From Corynebacterium faecale (GTDB taxonomy: Bacteria; Actinomycetota; Actinomycetes; Mycobacteriales; Mycobacteriaceae): a stretch of DNA of 64,000 nucleotides. Below the pieces are notes generated by a model, which worked only from the letters and a program-made list of their open reading frames with translations, was not told the DNA's origin and made no database searches. Location of the stretch: assembly GCF_030408735.1 (NCBI RefSeq), contig NZ_CP047204.1, forward strand, positions 1,178,001-1,242,000. The letters run 5' to 3'. Positions 6,767-16,500 of the stretch are shown one piece after another. The position numbers and the translations under genes are program-made. The first letter of the stretch is position 1. Every line of letters starts with the position of its first letter.

Positions 6767-8992
6767 ATGAGAAATACCGATAACGTCAACGGCGACGTAG
6801 AACAGCCGGATAACGTCATTTCGTCGGAATCTCAGGAAACCCCGCAGGGTGACTCAGCGTCAGCTGACATCGCTTCTGAAACCCCCAACAACACTGTTGA
6901 GGACACTGCTGTGTCCAAGGGTGAAGAAGAGAGCACCAGGGTTGCGGAAATTTCTGAGGACGCCGACTCCGCTAACGAAGCGGACAACGCGAGTAATGTA
7001 ATCGAAGAGCATGTGAACGAGGACTCCTCGGAAGACGTAACCCCGTCTTCAAACGAGTCATCCTCTACGGAAGCCGGCAATGGCTTCGATGTACTCGGAC
7101 TGCCACCGCAGGTTCTTGCTGCAGTGCGCAAGGTGGGTTACGAAACTCCTTCCCCAATTCAGGCACAGACCATCCCCGTCCTCATGGAGGGCCAGGATGT
7201 TGTTGGTCTGGCACAGACCGGTACCGGCAAGACCGCAGCCTTCGCGCTGCCGATCCTGTCCCGTATTGACAAGTCAGTGCGCAGCCCACAGGCTCTCGTG
7301 CTTGCACCAACCCGCGAGCTGGCACTTCAGGTCGCGGACTCCTTCCAGTCCTTCGCTGATCACCTCGGTGGTCTGAATGTTCTGCCGATCTACGGTGGAC
7401 AGGCATACGGCATCCAGCTGTCCGGTCTTCGCCGTGGTGCCCACATCGTTGTGGGTACCCCGGGCCGAATCATCGACCACCTGGAGAAGGGCTCCCTGGA
7501 CATCTCAGGTCTGCGCTTCCTCGTCCTCGATGAGGCCGATGAGATGCTCAACATGGGCTTCCAGGACGATGTCGAGCGCATCCTCGCCGACACCCCTGAT
7601 GACAAGCAGGTGGCACTGTTCTCCGCGACCATGCCCAACGGCATCCGTCGTCTGAGCAAGCAGTACCTGAACAACCCGGCTGAGATCTCAGTCAAGTCTG
7701 AGACCCGCACCGCCACGAACATCACCCAGCGTTTCCTGTCTGTTGCTCACCGCAACAAGATGGACGCCCTGACCCGCATCCTCGAGGTCACCGAGTTCGA
7801 GGCAATGATCATGTTCGTGCGCACCAAGCACGAAACCGAAGAGGTTGCAGAGAAGCTCCGCGCACGCGGATTCTCCGCTGCAGCCATCAACGGTGACATC
7901 GCTCAGGCACAGCGTGAGCGCACCGTCGATCAGCTCAAGGATGGCCGTCTGGATATCCTGGTCGCCACCGACGTGGCTGCCCGTGGTCTGGACGTCGAGC
8001 GCATCTCCCATGTGCTCAACTACGACATCCCGAATGACACCGAGTCCTACGTCCACCGCATCGGCCGCACCGGCCGTGCAGGCCGTACCGGCGAGGCCAT
8101 CCTGTTCGTCACCCCACGTGAGCGTCGTATGCTCCGCTCCATCGAGCGCGCAACCAACGCATCACTGGTTGAGATGGAACTGCCGACCGTGGATGAGGTC
8201 AACGAATTCCGCAAGGTCAAGTTCGCTGACTCCATCACCGCTGCACTCGAGCATTCCCAGGTCGGACTCTTCCGCACCCTGGTCAAGGAATACTCCGAGA
8301 AGCACGACACTCCTCTCGAAGACATCGCCGCTGCCCTGGCCACCCAGGCACAGGCCGGCGACGAGTTCTTCCTGACCGAGCAGGCTGCAGACCGTGATCG
8401 TGGACGCGATCGTCGCGATGACCGCGGCCGTGGCCGTGACTTCGAGGATCGTGGCCGTGGACGCGACCGTGACCGCGGAGACCGTCCATCCCGCTTCGAC
8501 CGCAACGACGAGAACCTGGCCACCTACCGCATCGCGGTGGGCAAGCGTCAGCACGTCCGTCCGGGTGCCATCGTCGGCGCCCTGGCCAACGAGGGTGGTC
8601 TGAACTCCAAGGACTTCGGTCGCATCACCATTGCCACCGACCACACCCTGGTTGAACTGCCGAAGGATCTCCCACAGAGTGTCCTGGATAATCTCCGCGA
8701 CACCCGTATCTCCGGCCAGCTCATCAACATCGAGCGCGATTCCGGTGGGCGCCCACCACGTCGCTTCGAACGCGATGACCGTGGTGGAGACCGCGGAGGT
8801 TTCCGTGGCGGCCGTGAAGGCGGCGGCGATCGTGGTGGCCGCGGTGGATTCCGTGGCGGCCGTGAAGGCGGCGGCGATCGTGGTGGCCGCGGTGGATTCC
8901 GTGGCGATCGCGACGGCGGCGGCGGACGCGGAGGTTTCCGTGGTGGCCGTGACCGTGATGATCGCGGTGGACGCGGCGGCTGGAAGGATTAA
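6767..8992 (+). CDS. deaD: DEAD-box ATP-dependent RNA helicase (DeaD/CsdA type)
   Basis: The 741-residue protein has an acidic, low-complexity N-terminal extension of about 110 residues, then the full DEAD core: Q motif, AQTGTGKT (about 149), PTRELALQ, DEADEMLNMGF (about 255), SATMP, RGLDV and HRIGRTGRAGRTG. A DbpA-type RNA-binding domain follows (LATYRIAVGKRQ ... GGLNSKDFGRITI, about 585-660). The end is an RGG/RG-rich tail including a perfect 16-residue tandem duplication. Such helicases unwind RNA in ribosome assembly and cold adaptation. It is a single gene ended by a strong terminator at 9025-9064. Confidence 0.92.
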   Translation: MRNTDNVNGDVEQPDNVISSESQETPQGDSASADIASETPNNTVEDTAVSKGEEESTRVAEISEDADSANEADNASNVIEEHVNEDSSEDVTPSSNESSSTEAGNGFDVLGLPPQVLAAVRKVGYETPSPIQAQTIPVLMEGQDVVGLAQTGTGKTAAFALPILSRIDKSVRSPQALVLAPTRELALQVADSFQSFADHLGGLNVLPIYGGQAYGIQLSGLRRGAHIVVGTPGRIIDHLEKGSLDISGLRFLVLDEADEMLNMGFQDDVERILADTPDDKQVALFSATMPNGIRRLSKQYLNNPAEISVKSETRTATNITQRFLSVAHRNKMDALTRILEVTEFEAMIMFVRTKHETEEVAEKLRARGFSAAAINGDIAQAQRERTVDQLKDGRLDILVATDVAARGLDVERISHVLNYDIPNDTESYVHRIGRTGRAGRTGEAILFVTPRERRMLRSIERATNASLVEMELPTVDEVNEFRKVKFADSITAALEHSQVGLFRTLVKEYSEKHDTPLEDIAAALATQAQAGDEFFLTEQAADRDRGRDRRDDRGRGRDFEDRGRGRDRDRGDRPSRFDRNDENLATYRIAVGKRQHVRPGAIVGALANEGGLNSKDFGRITIATDHTLVELPKDLPQSVLDNLRDTRISGQLINIERDSGGRPPRRFERDDRGGDRGGFRGGREGGGDRGGRGGFRGGREGGGDRGGRGGFRGDRDGGGGRGGFRGGRDRDDRGGRGGWKD
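8801..8896 (+). repeat. Two perfect 48-bp tandem copies encoding the RGG-rich tail
   Basis: Bases 8801-8848 and 8849-8896 are identical. Each encodes a 16-residue unit of the type FRGGREGGGDRGGRGG. A third, diverged start of the unit begins at 8897. The in-frame unit could expand or contract without breaking the gene. Confidence 0.9.
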
Positions 8993-9024
8993 TTCCTCCC
9001 TGCTCCATCTCTAATTAGAGCCTG

Positions 9025-9064
9025 AAAAGTGACCCTTCTCCCACAGTGGAGAAGGGTCACTTTT
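9025..9064 (+). terminator. Strong Rho-independent terminator after deaD
   Basis: A 17-bp perfect stem (9025-9041 with 9048-9064) closes a 6-nt loop CACAGT. On the plus strand it is followed by GTCTTTTTTG. Confidence 0.92.
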
Positions 9065-9093
9065 GTCTTTTTTGTCCTCGGTGGAGACCGTTG

Positions 9094-9249
9094 GCAGTAG
9101 TTCCTGGTAAAAATAGTCACGCTGAGCTGGTTGAACATGGCGTGTTCAAAGACCTGCTGGTGGCCGGCCTCAACCCCGACCAACGCCCAGAGCTTGACCA
9201 CGAACAACAAACAGCCCCGGATCCCACCTATTTCACCGCCGGTGCTTGA
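9094..9249 (+). pseudogene. C-terminal remnant of a lost gene before maleylacetate reductase
   Basis: An open plus-strand frame without a usable start reads like a real protein C-terminus: HAELVEHGVFKDLLVAGLNP, followed by a charged stretch ending in PTYFTAGA and a stop. It starts just after the deaD terminator and is directly upstream of the maleylacetate reductase gene. It is compatible with the tail of a neighbouring gene of an aromatic-degradation cluster, but I cannot name the family. Codon use is normal for the genome, which suggests a recent deletion rather than random sequence. Confidence 0.35.
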
Positions 9250-9324
9250 GCTGGGTCAGGGCAATCTGAATGTTGAATTTGTGGCACAGTCTGTAGCAGC
9301 AAACCAACAGGAAAGGGTACTTTT

Positions 9325-10395
9325 ATGTCTCTGGAATTCAATCACGTCACCCTGGCACAGCGTGTGCTCTTCGGAGCAGGTCAGGCGGCTACCAATCTGA
9401 AGAACGAGGTGGATCGTCTCGGCGTGAACCGGGTCATGGTCATCGCTGGTGGGCACGAGGCGGAGCTTGCCCGAACGGTTGCCGGTGATATCGAGGTAGC
9501 GGTGTGGCATGACGATGTTGTGATGCATGTGCCGGTTGAGACGGCTGACAAAGCACGGTCCGTGGCCACCGACAATGATATTGACCTACTGGTGTCGCTC
9601 GGCGGGGGATCCACCACCGGTCTGGCCAAGGCCATCGCCTTGACCACCGGCCTTCCGATCATCTCGGTGCCCACCACCTACGCCGGATCAGAAGCCACCA
9701 ATGTGTGGGGACTCACCGAGGATGCCCGCAAAACCACCGGTACTGATGATCGGGTGCTTCCCCTGACAGTTATTTACGATTCCGAGCTGACATTGTCTTT
9801 GCCAGTGGAGATGTCCGTCGCCTCAGGATTGAACGGCATGGCTCACTGTATTGATTCCCTGTGGGCACCCGGGGCTGATCCGATCAATGCCGCTATGGCA
9901 GCTGAGGGGATCAGGGCGCTGTCATCGGGGCTGCCCATGATCGTTGCACAACCACAGGGGATCCAGGGGCGTGATGAGGTGCTCTACGGTGCCTACCTCG
10001 CAGCACTGTCCTTCGCCTCCGCGGGCTCAGGTCTGCATCATAAGATCTGCCATGTGCTCGGTGGAACGTTCAATCTGCCCCATGCCCAGACCCACGCCAC
10101 GGTACTTCCCTATGTGTTGGCCTTCAACGCACCGTTTGCCCCGGAGGCGGAGAAACGTGCCGCCGCTGCCTTTGGCACAGATACCGCCCTGGAGGGGCTG
10201 CAGGCTCTCCGGTCTGCCGTTGATGCACCGAAATGCCTCGCAGATTATGGGTTCACCGCCGGTGGAGTTCCGGAAGCAGTTGCAATCATTTTAGAGAAAC
10301 TTCCCGTCAATAACCCCCGTGAAGTCACCGCTGACAATCTCACCACCCTGCTCACCGCCGCCCTCCACGGCGATGACCCCGCATCCTTGAGTTAG
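9325..10395 (+). CDS. Maleylacetate reductase (iron-containing alcohol dehydrogenase family)
   Basis: The 356-residue protein has the family's dinucleotide-binding GGGSTTGLAKAIA, the conserved PTTYAGSEAT and the His-rich HKICHVLGGTFNLPHAQTHA block typical of maleylacetate reductases. These reduce maleylacetate to 3-oxoadipate with NAD(P)H at the end of the hydroxyquinol/resorcinol route. AGGAAAGG precedes the ATG at 9325. In C. glutamicum such a gene sits near putP within a resorcinol cluster with hydroxylase, hydroxyquinol dioxygenase and regulator genes. Here none of these partners is present between deaD and putP, so the gene is an orphan. Confidence 0.85.
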   Translation: MSLEFNHVTLAQRVLFGAGQAATNLKNEVDRLGVNRVMVIAGGHEAELARTVAGDIEVAVWHDDVVMHVPVETADKARSVATDNDIDLLVSLGGGSTTGLAKAIALTTGLPIISVPTTYAGSEATNVWGLTEDARKTTGTDDRVLPLTVIYDSELTLSLPVEMSVASGLNGMAHCIDSLWAPGADPINAAMAAEGIRALSSGLPMIVAQPQGIQGRDEVLYGAYLAALSFASAGSGLHHKICHVLGGTFNLPHAQTHATVLPYVLAFNAPFAPEAEKRAAAAFGTDTALEGLQALRSAVDAPKCLADYGFTAGGVPEAVAIILEKLPVNNPREVTADNLTTLLTAALHGDDPASLS

Positions 10396-10484
10396 GCAGA
10401 TCTCAATAGGACCCAGGGCAGTCCCCTGAAACCTCCGGATGATGATGCCCCCGCCTATCCATTAGCTGATGGCCGTGAACGTGG

Positions 10485-10958
10485 TTAGAGGAACATCGTG
10501 ATCGCGGTGAGGACCCAGAGCAGGGCCCAGATGCCGCCGAACATGGACAGTTGGCTCTTTGCTTTCTTCCAGTCGGTGATCTCAAAGGTCTCGGCGGCCT
10601 GTTCATCAGCTTCCAGCAGGCCGAGAGCGCCCATCATCTTCCGCTGGCGGGGCATAACCAGAAACAGCAGGATGGCCCAGGCCAGTACGGACAAGACGAT
10701 GGCGGCGTGGAAATTATACTGGGTGAAGTAGTACCCGGTGTCCAGGAACATGATGGCTAATCCCAGAAGTGGGACCAGCAGGGAGAGCACGCCGTAGGTC
10801 TGGGAGATTTTGTACAGGTTGTGGGCTGCTCCGGCAGCGCGGGTGTCACCATTGTGGGCGTCAACCGCACGGACGTGGAAAGAGGAGGTGGCAACAGTCA
10901 CCGGTCCGAGGAAGAGGATGGCTGCAAGGACATGCAGGATGATCACGATATCGGTCAC
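10485..10958 (-). CDS. Small integral membrane protein, function unknown
   Basis: This protein of about 158 residues has four hydrophobic segments (ILHVLAAILFLGPVTV, YGVLSLLVPLLGLAIMF, AIVLSVLAWAILLFLVM and IWALLWVLTAITMFL). The pattern resembles small DUF2269-like membrane proteins, but the assignment is not firm. I chose the GTG at 10958 (VTDIVIILHV) with GAAAGGTC upstream; a longer frame begins at an ATG at 11015 but would add a polar N-terminus ahead of the first membrane helix. The orthologous position in C. glutamicum, next to putP, also carries a membrane protein. Confidence 0.6.
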   Translation of the reverse strand: MTDIVIILHVLAAILFLGPVTVATSSFHVRAVDAHNGDTRAAGAAHNLYKISQTYGVLSLLVPLLGLAIMFLDTGYYFTQYNFHAAIVLSVLAWAILLFLVMPRQRKMMGALGLLEADEQAAETFEITDWKKAKSQLSMFGGIWALLWVLTAITMFL

Positions 10959-11025
10959 GGGGTCTGTTTGACCTTTCAATTCAACATGGTTGATAGATGA
11001 TTGCTTCTCAAACACCCTAATCAGC

Positions 11026-11568
11026 TCACCGGAAAATCACTAACCTACAGCTGTGTTGACCGGCCCGGATATCGGTCTCCGGCAGCGGGAGATCATAGAG
11101 CGCAGCCACCGTGAACAGCCTCTCTGTATACCAGCACCGTGCAGACTTATCTGATGGGAGCCACTGGCTGGGGAGTTGATCTGATTTCCGTTGATTCTCA
11201 CCCCTGCTGACCAGCACCAGGTTGACGGGGTCGTTGGCAAAGTTGATGCGTTCCAGGGCACTCCAGCTGTGGGCACCCAGATCCCACGCGGCACTCAAGG
11301 GGAGGATATGGTCCACCTCCGCGGTGCTGGTGTCCAGCGGTTCACCGGAGTAGGGATCCACGTCACCGGCTGCTTCCACCACGGCTTCGCGGACACCTGG
11401 TTGCCATCCACCGAAGACCAGGTCACGTTCGTATCCGAGGATCCGTACCCGCTGGGGCACGGCGGCCACACCCGGGAGTTCAGGTTTGGATGGATCGAGA
11501 AACGGTGCGAATGTGAAACCCGCGAGGAGAAAGGTGAAAACGGCGAGTAACCGGATGAATGTTGTCAC
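11026..11568 (-). CDS. Secreted or membrane-tethered HNH-type nuclease (DUF1524/GmrSD-like)
   Basis: This protein of about 180 residues has an N-terminal export signal (FIRLLAVFTFLLAGFTFAPF) and a C-terminal HNH-like core: EVDHILPLSAAWDLGAHSW, RINFANDPVNLVLVSRGENQ and KSDQLPSQWLP, with the DH of the first motif, the Asn of the second and Lys/Asp of the third as expected for DUF1524-like nucleases. It would act outside the cytoplasm, for example on extracellular DNA. The only good start is a GTG at 11568. That codon lies inside the loop of the hairpin that probably terminates putP, 50 bases upstream on the same strand. Confidence 0.7.
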   Translation of the reverse strand: MTTFIRLLAVFTFLLAGFTFAPFLDPSKPELPGVAAVPQRVRILGYERDLVFGGWQPGVREAVVEAAGDVDPYSGEPLDTSTAEVDHILPLSAAWDLGAHSWSALERINFANDPVNLVLVSRGENQRKSDQLPSQWLPSDKSARCWYTERLFTVAALYDLPLPETDIRAGQHSCRLVIFR

Positions 11569-11590
11569 ATTCTGGTTAGACTCGCCGTTT
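11538..11590 (-). terminator. Large hairpin after putP, overlapping the start of the HNH gene
   Basis: AAACGGCGAGT (11538-11548) pairs perfectly with ACTCGCCGTTT (11580-11590). An inner AACC/GGTT helix (11549-11552 with 11574-11577) extends it. On the minus strand the stem is followed by TTTTCACC. It works as the putP terminator and could attenuate read-through into the downstream nuclease. Confidence 0.7.
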
Positions 11591-11620
11591 CCGCGGAAGG
11601 TTCCCCGCAGCCAGGAGAAG

Positions 11621-13189
11621 CTACTTGATCTCCTTGGCCACCTCTGAGAAGTCCATGTCCTCATCTGCCATGTTGGTGGCGTTGGAGAGACGCACCGCGG
11701 TGTCGAACTCGTCGGTGATTTCCCTGGTGGGAGGTTTGGTCATGAGGGTGACCACGATCATGACGATTGTCGCCAGGGCGAAGCCCGGGACGATCTCGTA
11801 GATGATATCGCCCAGTGCGGTGCTGCCCCAGACAATGGAGACCACGGCACCGGTGATCATGCCTGCGATGGCACCTGCTGCGTTGAGGCGCTTCCAGTAC
11901 AGCATGGCCAGGATGATCGGGCCGAAGGCGGAACCGAAACCGGCCCACGCGAAGCCGACCAGTCCCAGGATGGAATCCGAGGGGTTGATGGCCATGGCGC
12001 CGGCGATCACCGCCAGGATGATGACGGTGATGCGGGAGAGTCCCAGCAGTGCCTTCTGGCTGAGTCCATCCTTCTTCACCACCTTGAGCAGGTCCTCGAT
12101 GAGGGAGGACGCGGTGACCAGAAGCTGGGAGGACATGGTGGACATGATGGCTGCCAGGACCGCGGTCAGGACCAGACCGGCGATGAGAGGGTGGAAGAGC
12201 ACCCGTGCCAGATCCAGGAAGACGGATTCATAGGCGTTGGTGTCGGTGACTGAGAATTCCTCGTTCTGGGCGAAGAACACGGTGGCGGCCAGGGCGGTGA
12301 AGGTGGCACCTGTCAGGCACAGCACCATCCAGGAGATACCGATACGGCGACCCTGTTTGGCCTCGGCGGGGGAGCGCAGCGCCATGAAACGCACCACGAT
12401 GTGCGGCTGGCCGAAGTACCCCAGGCCCCAGGCGATATTACCGATGATCGCGGCGACGGACACGCCCGTGATCATGGAGAAGTACGTCGGGTTGCCGATG
12501 CCGTCAGAGTAGGGTCCGTAATCATTGGAGGCTGCGAAGCTGAAGATGTCACCAGGGTTGTTCAGTGCCAGAATGGCCACGACAGGGACGATGATCAGCG
12601 AGAAGAACATGATGGAACCCTGGATCGCGTCAGTGTAGGACACAGCCAGGAATCCACCGATGAAGGTGTAGAGCACGGTCACACCGGCCACGATCGCCAT
12701 GCCTGTGAGGTAGTCACCGCCGAAGGTGGACTCCCAGTACACGCCACCGGCCACCATGCCGGAGGAGATGTAGAAGGTGAAGAAGATGATGATGATCAGC
12801 GCGGCGACAATGCGGAGGAAGCGTGATTTGTCACGCAGGCGGTTCTCAAAGAAGGACGGCAGGGTGATCGAGTTGCGCGATACCTCGGTGTAGGAGCGAA
12901 GGCGTGGTGCCACCCACATCCAGTTGGCCCATGCACCGATGGTGAGGCCGATGGCGATCCACAGTTCCGACATACCGGTGACATAAAGAGCACCCGGGAG
13001 ACCCATGAGCAGCCAGCCGGACATGTCCGACGCGCCCGCTGACATGGCCGCCACAAACGGGTTCAGACCACGTCCGCCGAGCATATATTCGTCATATTTT
13101 GCGGTTTTGCGGTAACTCCAATAACCGATGAGCACCATGACCAACATGTAGATAATGATGGCAATGATGAACCAGGTGTTATCACTCAC
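11621..13189 (-). CDS. putP: Sodium/proline symporter PutP
   Basis: The roughly 522-residue protein of the sodium:solute symporter family has about 13 hydrophobic segments. It shows the early YMLGGRGLNPFVAAMSAGAS block, where PutP binds Na+ and substrate, and SSQLLVTASSLIEDL in TM8 with the second Na+ site. It takes up proline with Na+ for nutrition and osmotic adaptation. The GTG at 13189 is chosen because AAGGAGAA lies at ideal distance; the longer frame has no such site. The length matches C. glutamicum PutP. Confidence 0.93.
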   Translation of the reverse strand: MSDNTWFIIAIIIYMLVMVLIGYWSYRKTAKYDEYMLGGRGLNPFVAAMSAGASDMSGWLLMGLPGALYVTGMSELWIAIGLTIGAWANWMWVAPRLRSYTEVSRNSITLPSFFENRLRDKSRFLRIVAALIIIIFFTFYISSGMVAGGVYWESTFGGDYLTGMAIVAGVTVLYTFIGGFLAVSYTDAIQGSIMFFSLIIVPVVAILALNNPGDIFSFAASNDYGPYSDGIGNPTYFSMITGVSVAAIIGNIAWGLGYFGQPHIVVRFMALRSPAEAKQGRRIGISWMVLCLTGATFTALAATVFFAQNEEFSVTDTNAYESVFLDLARVLFHPLIAGLVLTAVLAAIMSTMSSQLLVTASSLIEDLLKVVKKDGLSQKALLGLSRITVIILAVIAGAMAINPSDSILGLVGFAWAGFGSAFGPIILAMLYWKRLNAAGAIAGMITGAVVSIVWGSTALGDIIYEIVPGFALATIVMIVVTLMTKPPTREITDEFDTAVRLSNATNMADEDMDFSEVAKEIK

Positions 13190-13276
13190 GAGGTTCTCCT
13201 TGTGATGTTGTTTTATGTTGTACAGGTGGGTTTTGTCGGGCAACAGGTGCAGAGACCTATGGCACCACGCAGGAAA

Positions 13277-13294
13277 TCACATCAATATATGTGA
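13277..13294. promoter_or_regulatory. 18-bp palindrome upstream of putP, candidate operator
   Basis: TCACATCAATATATGTGA has perfect 6-bp half sites around a 6-bp AT-rich centre, 88-105 bp upstream of the putP start. Its half sites are in the opposite order to a CRP/GlxR site, so the cognate regulator is unknown. Confidence 0.35.
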
Positions 13295-13468
13295 ATGACA
13301 ACACTAACTCACGCCCGTGTCGGTTGAAATACACAGAAAAAAACCACCCTCATGTGGGAGTGGTCGATCACGGCAGGGTCACGGCAGGGTTACGCCCGAC
13401 CCCGGCCCTGTCTAACCTGTCGGATGTGGCGGCTAATGCGAATGATTCAACCCATGGCACCCCAAAAA

Positions 13469-13504
13469 TGTGGATAACAGGATAGGGTAGAAGAGTTATC
13501 CACA
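13469..13504. promoter_or_regulatory. Inverted pair of perfect DnaA boxes upstream of the SNF2 helicase gene
   Basis: TGTGGATAA (13469-13477) and TTATCCACA (13496-13504) are two exact consensus DnaA 9-mers in opposite orientation, 18 bp apart, 52 bp before the helicase ATG. They lie in the 367-bp gap between putP and the helicase (13190-13556). Apart from these and the palindrome at 13277-13294, I see only promoter-like AT-rich sequence there. Confidence 0.55.
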
Positions 13505-13556
13505 GTGTTCGCACATGGATACGAGTAATCGCGTTGGTACTTGGTAGAAAGAGCAC

Positions 13557-16500
13557 ATGACTTCTCACCTGCTGCATGGCCTGTGGATCAAAGACCGGGG
13601 TCTTCAACTCTGGATCGAGCAGGTCGAGGGCCACAGGATTGTCCTCCCGGAGGCGGTTGGGTCGGGGATTTTCCCACCGGTCGTCGATCAGATCCTCGAG
13701 GGTAAGACTTTCCGCGCCCGGATGAATGTGCACCTGCGCACCCCGAAGGGCCGCCAGGTGGCCCTGCCCACCCCCACGGCGGCGTTCACCCCGGAGGAGG
13801 CCGTCAAGGTCTTATCCCAGTTGAGTTTTCTCCAGGCCGAGTTGCCGGCTGCAACCCGGGCACAGCGGGAGACGATCGCCCCTGATCTGCGGTGGATCAT
13901 CGAGATGTACCGCGGTCTGACCCGTTTTGTCCAGGCCGGCCGGGTCACACTCCGCACTGTGATGATGGACAATGCCTGGTGGCCACAGTGGCAGTTGGCT
14001 GCAAGTCTGTCGGAGCGGGGTTGGCTCGCTGAGATGAACCACGTGGCTCCCGGGATCCTGCTCAAAAATGGTGGCAAGGACCTGGCTGGAGTCATGGCCA
14101 ATGAGCTTCCGCACTGGATCGCCAACCATATCCTGGCTGATTACCGCGATGAGGTGCTGCCGTATCCGCGCCATGAGTTCCTGGATGCCCTCCTCTATGA
14201 CCAACCCCTGCGCAAGGGGTCGACCATGCTCACCCATGCGTTGAATCAGTGGAAGAACACCATCAGTTCCGCGGCGCTGCAGCTGGTGATCATCGTCGAG
14301 GAGCCTCCGGCGGAATCCGATTATGAGGATCCGATGGATTCCATCTGGCCGGTGCGCCTCATGGTGCGTTCCGGGGTGGATGCTCCGCAGCCGATTCAGA
14401 AGCAGGCGATTGATTCCGGTGGGATGGAATCTCTGCGCCAGCAGTTCGAGACTGCCAAAACGGTGTCTTATCTGCTGGATCCTGCCCGCGATGAGGCGAT
14501 CCCGCCGCACTCCCACAACACTGTTCAGCGTGGCGATTGGGACATGTTCCTCAACACCCAGGAGATCGTGGATTTCATTGCCCACGACGTCGCAAAGCTT
14601 AAAAAGGCCGGGATCACCGTCATGCTACCCAAGGCCTGGAGCGCGTACGAGACGCGCGCGCAGGTGGAGGCCCGCACGCCGGGTGACTCGGCGGATGCGT
14701 CGACCAAGTCCATCATCGGCCTGGATCAGCTGGTGGAGTATGACTGGAAGATCAGCGTGGGCGAGGTCGAGCTCACCGATGATGAGATGCGTGAACTCGT
14801 GGAATCCAAATCCGGTTTGATCCGTCTGCGCGGTGACTGGGTGATGGCTGATCAGGATGCGCTGCGCCGCATCACCGGGTATATGGAGGAGCTGTCCAAG
14901 TCATCCCAGAAACGGGCCAAGGCGGAGATGGAGAAGGCCGCGATGCAGGCCCGTCTCGCTGAGGCCAACGGCGAGGAGGGATGGCAGCTGCTGGCTGCGC
15001 ACGCGGAGGACCTGCGCCGGAAATTCAATGAGGAGTTCTCCGGCGACGGCACCGGTGAGGTCACGCTCGCTGAGTTGCGTGAGATCGCGCTCAAGGCCGC
15101 GGAGAATGAACCCGTGGAGTTCACCGGCTCAACCTGGTACACCTCACTGCTCGGCGGTACAGAGACACCTGCGCCGACCCGCGTGGATATTCCAGAGACA
15201 GTCACCGCTGACCTACGCGAGTATCAACGCCGTGGGGTTGACTGGCTTTATTGGATGTCGGAGAACAACCTCGGCGCCGTGCTCGCCGATGACATGGGAC
15301 TGGGCAAGACACTCCAGCTGCTCAGCCTGCTCGCGGTCGAGCGCGCCGAACATCCGGACCGCGAGGTCAAGCCCACGCTGGTGGTCTGCCCGACCTCCGT
15401 GGTCGGTAACTGGGCGGTCGAGGCCGCCAAGTTCGTGCCCGGCCTGAAGGTGATGGTGCACCACGGCCCGCAGCGCGAGCAGGGCACGGCCTTTTTGGAC
15501 AAGGCCCGCGACGCTGATCTTGTGGTGACGTCCTACGGCGTGGTCACGCGAGATTTCAAGATGCTTGCCGACGTCAACTTCGACCGCGTCGTTCTCGACG
15601 AAGCCCAGGCCATCAAGAATTCCTCCACCCGGGTATCCAAGGCTGTCCGATCGCTGCCATCACGTCATCGTGTGGCCCTGACCGGCACCCCGGTGGAGAA
15701 CCGTCTGGCTGAGATGCGCTCCATCCTGGACTTCTGCAACCCCGGCGTACTGGGTAGTGCCTCGTTCTTCCGTAACCACTTTGCCAAGGCGATCGAACGG
15801 GAACAGGATGAGGATATGACTGAGCGGCTGCGTCAGCTCACCGCACCGTTTATCCTGCGTCGTCTCAAGACGGATGCCTCAATCATTGATGATCTCCCGG
15901 AGAAATCCGAACAGATCATCCGGGTGGACATGAGCTCTGAACAGGCTTCCCTGTACAAGGCACTGGTGGAGGATGTGCAGCAACAGCTTGATCAGCGGCA
16001 GGGCATGTCCCGCAAGGGCCTGGTGCTGGCCACCATCACCCGCATCAAACAGATTTGCAACCACCCCGCGCACTTCCTCAATGACGGATCCCCGCTCACC
16101 CTGCGTGGCAGGCACCGGTCCGGCAAGGTTGAGGCACTCATGAACCTGCTGGATGACGCCGTGGCAGAGGGGCGTCGCACGCTCATCTTCACCCAGTACA
16201 CCGCCTTCGGACGGATCCTGGCACCGTACCTGTCCGACCGACTGGGTGCAGAGATCCCGTTCCTGCATGGTGGCGTGAGCAAGGCGGGACGTGACCGCAT
16301 GGTGGCGGACTTCCAATCAGGGGATGGCCCACCGGCCATGCTCTTATCCCTCAAAGCCGGTGGCACAGGCTTGAACCTCACGGCCGCCTCCATCGTGGTG
16401 CACATGGACCGCTGGTGGAACCCGGCTGTGGAGAACCAGGCCACTGACCGCGCCTTCCGCATCGGGCAGAAGAACAATGTGGATGTGTACAAGATGATCA

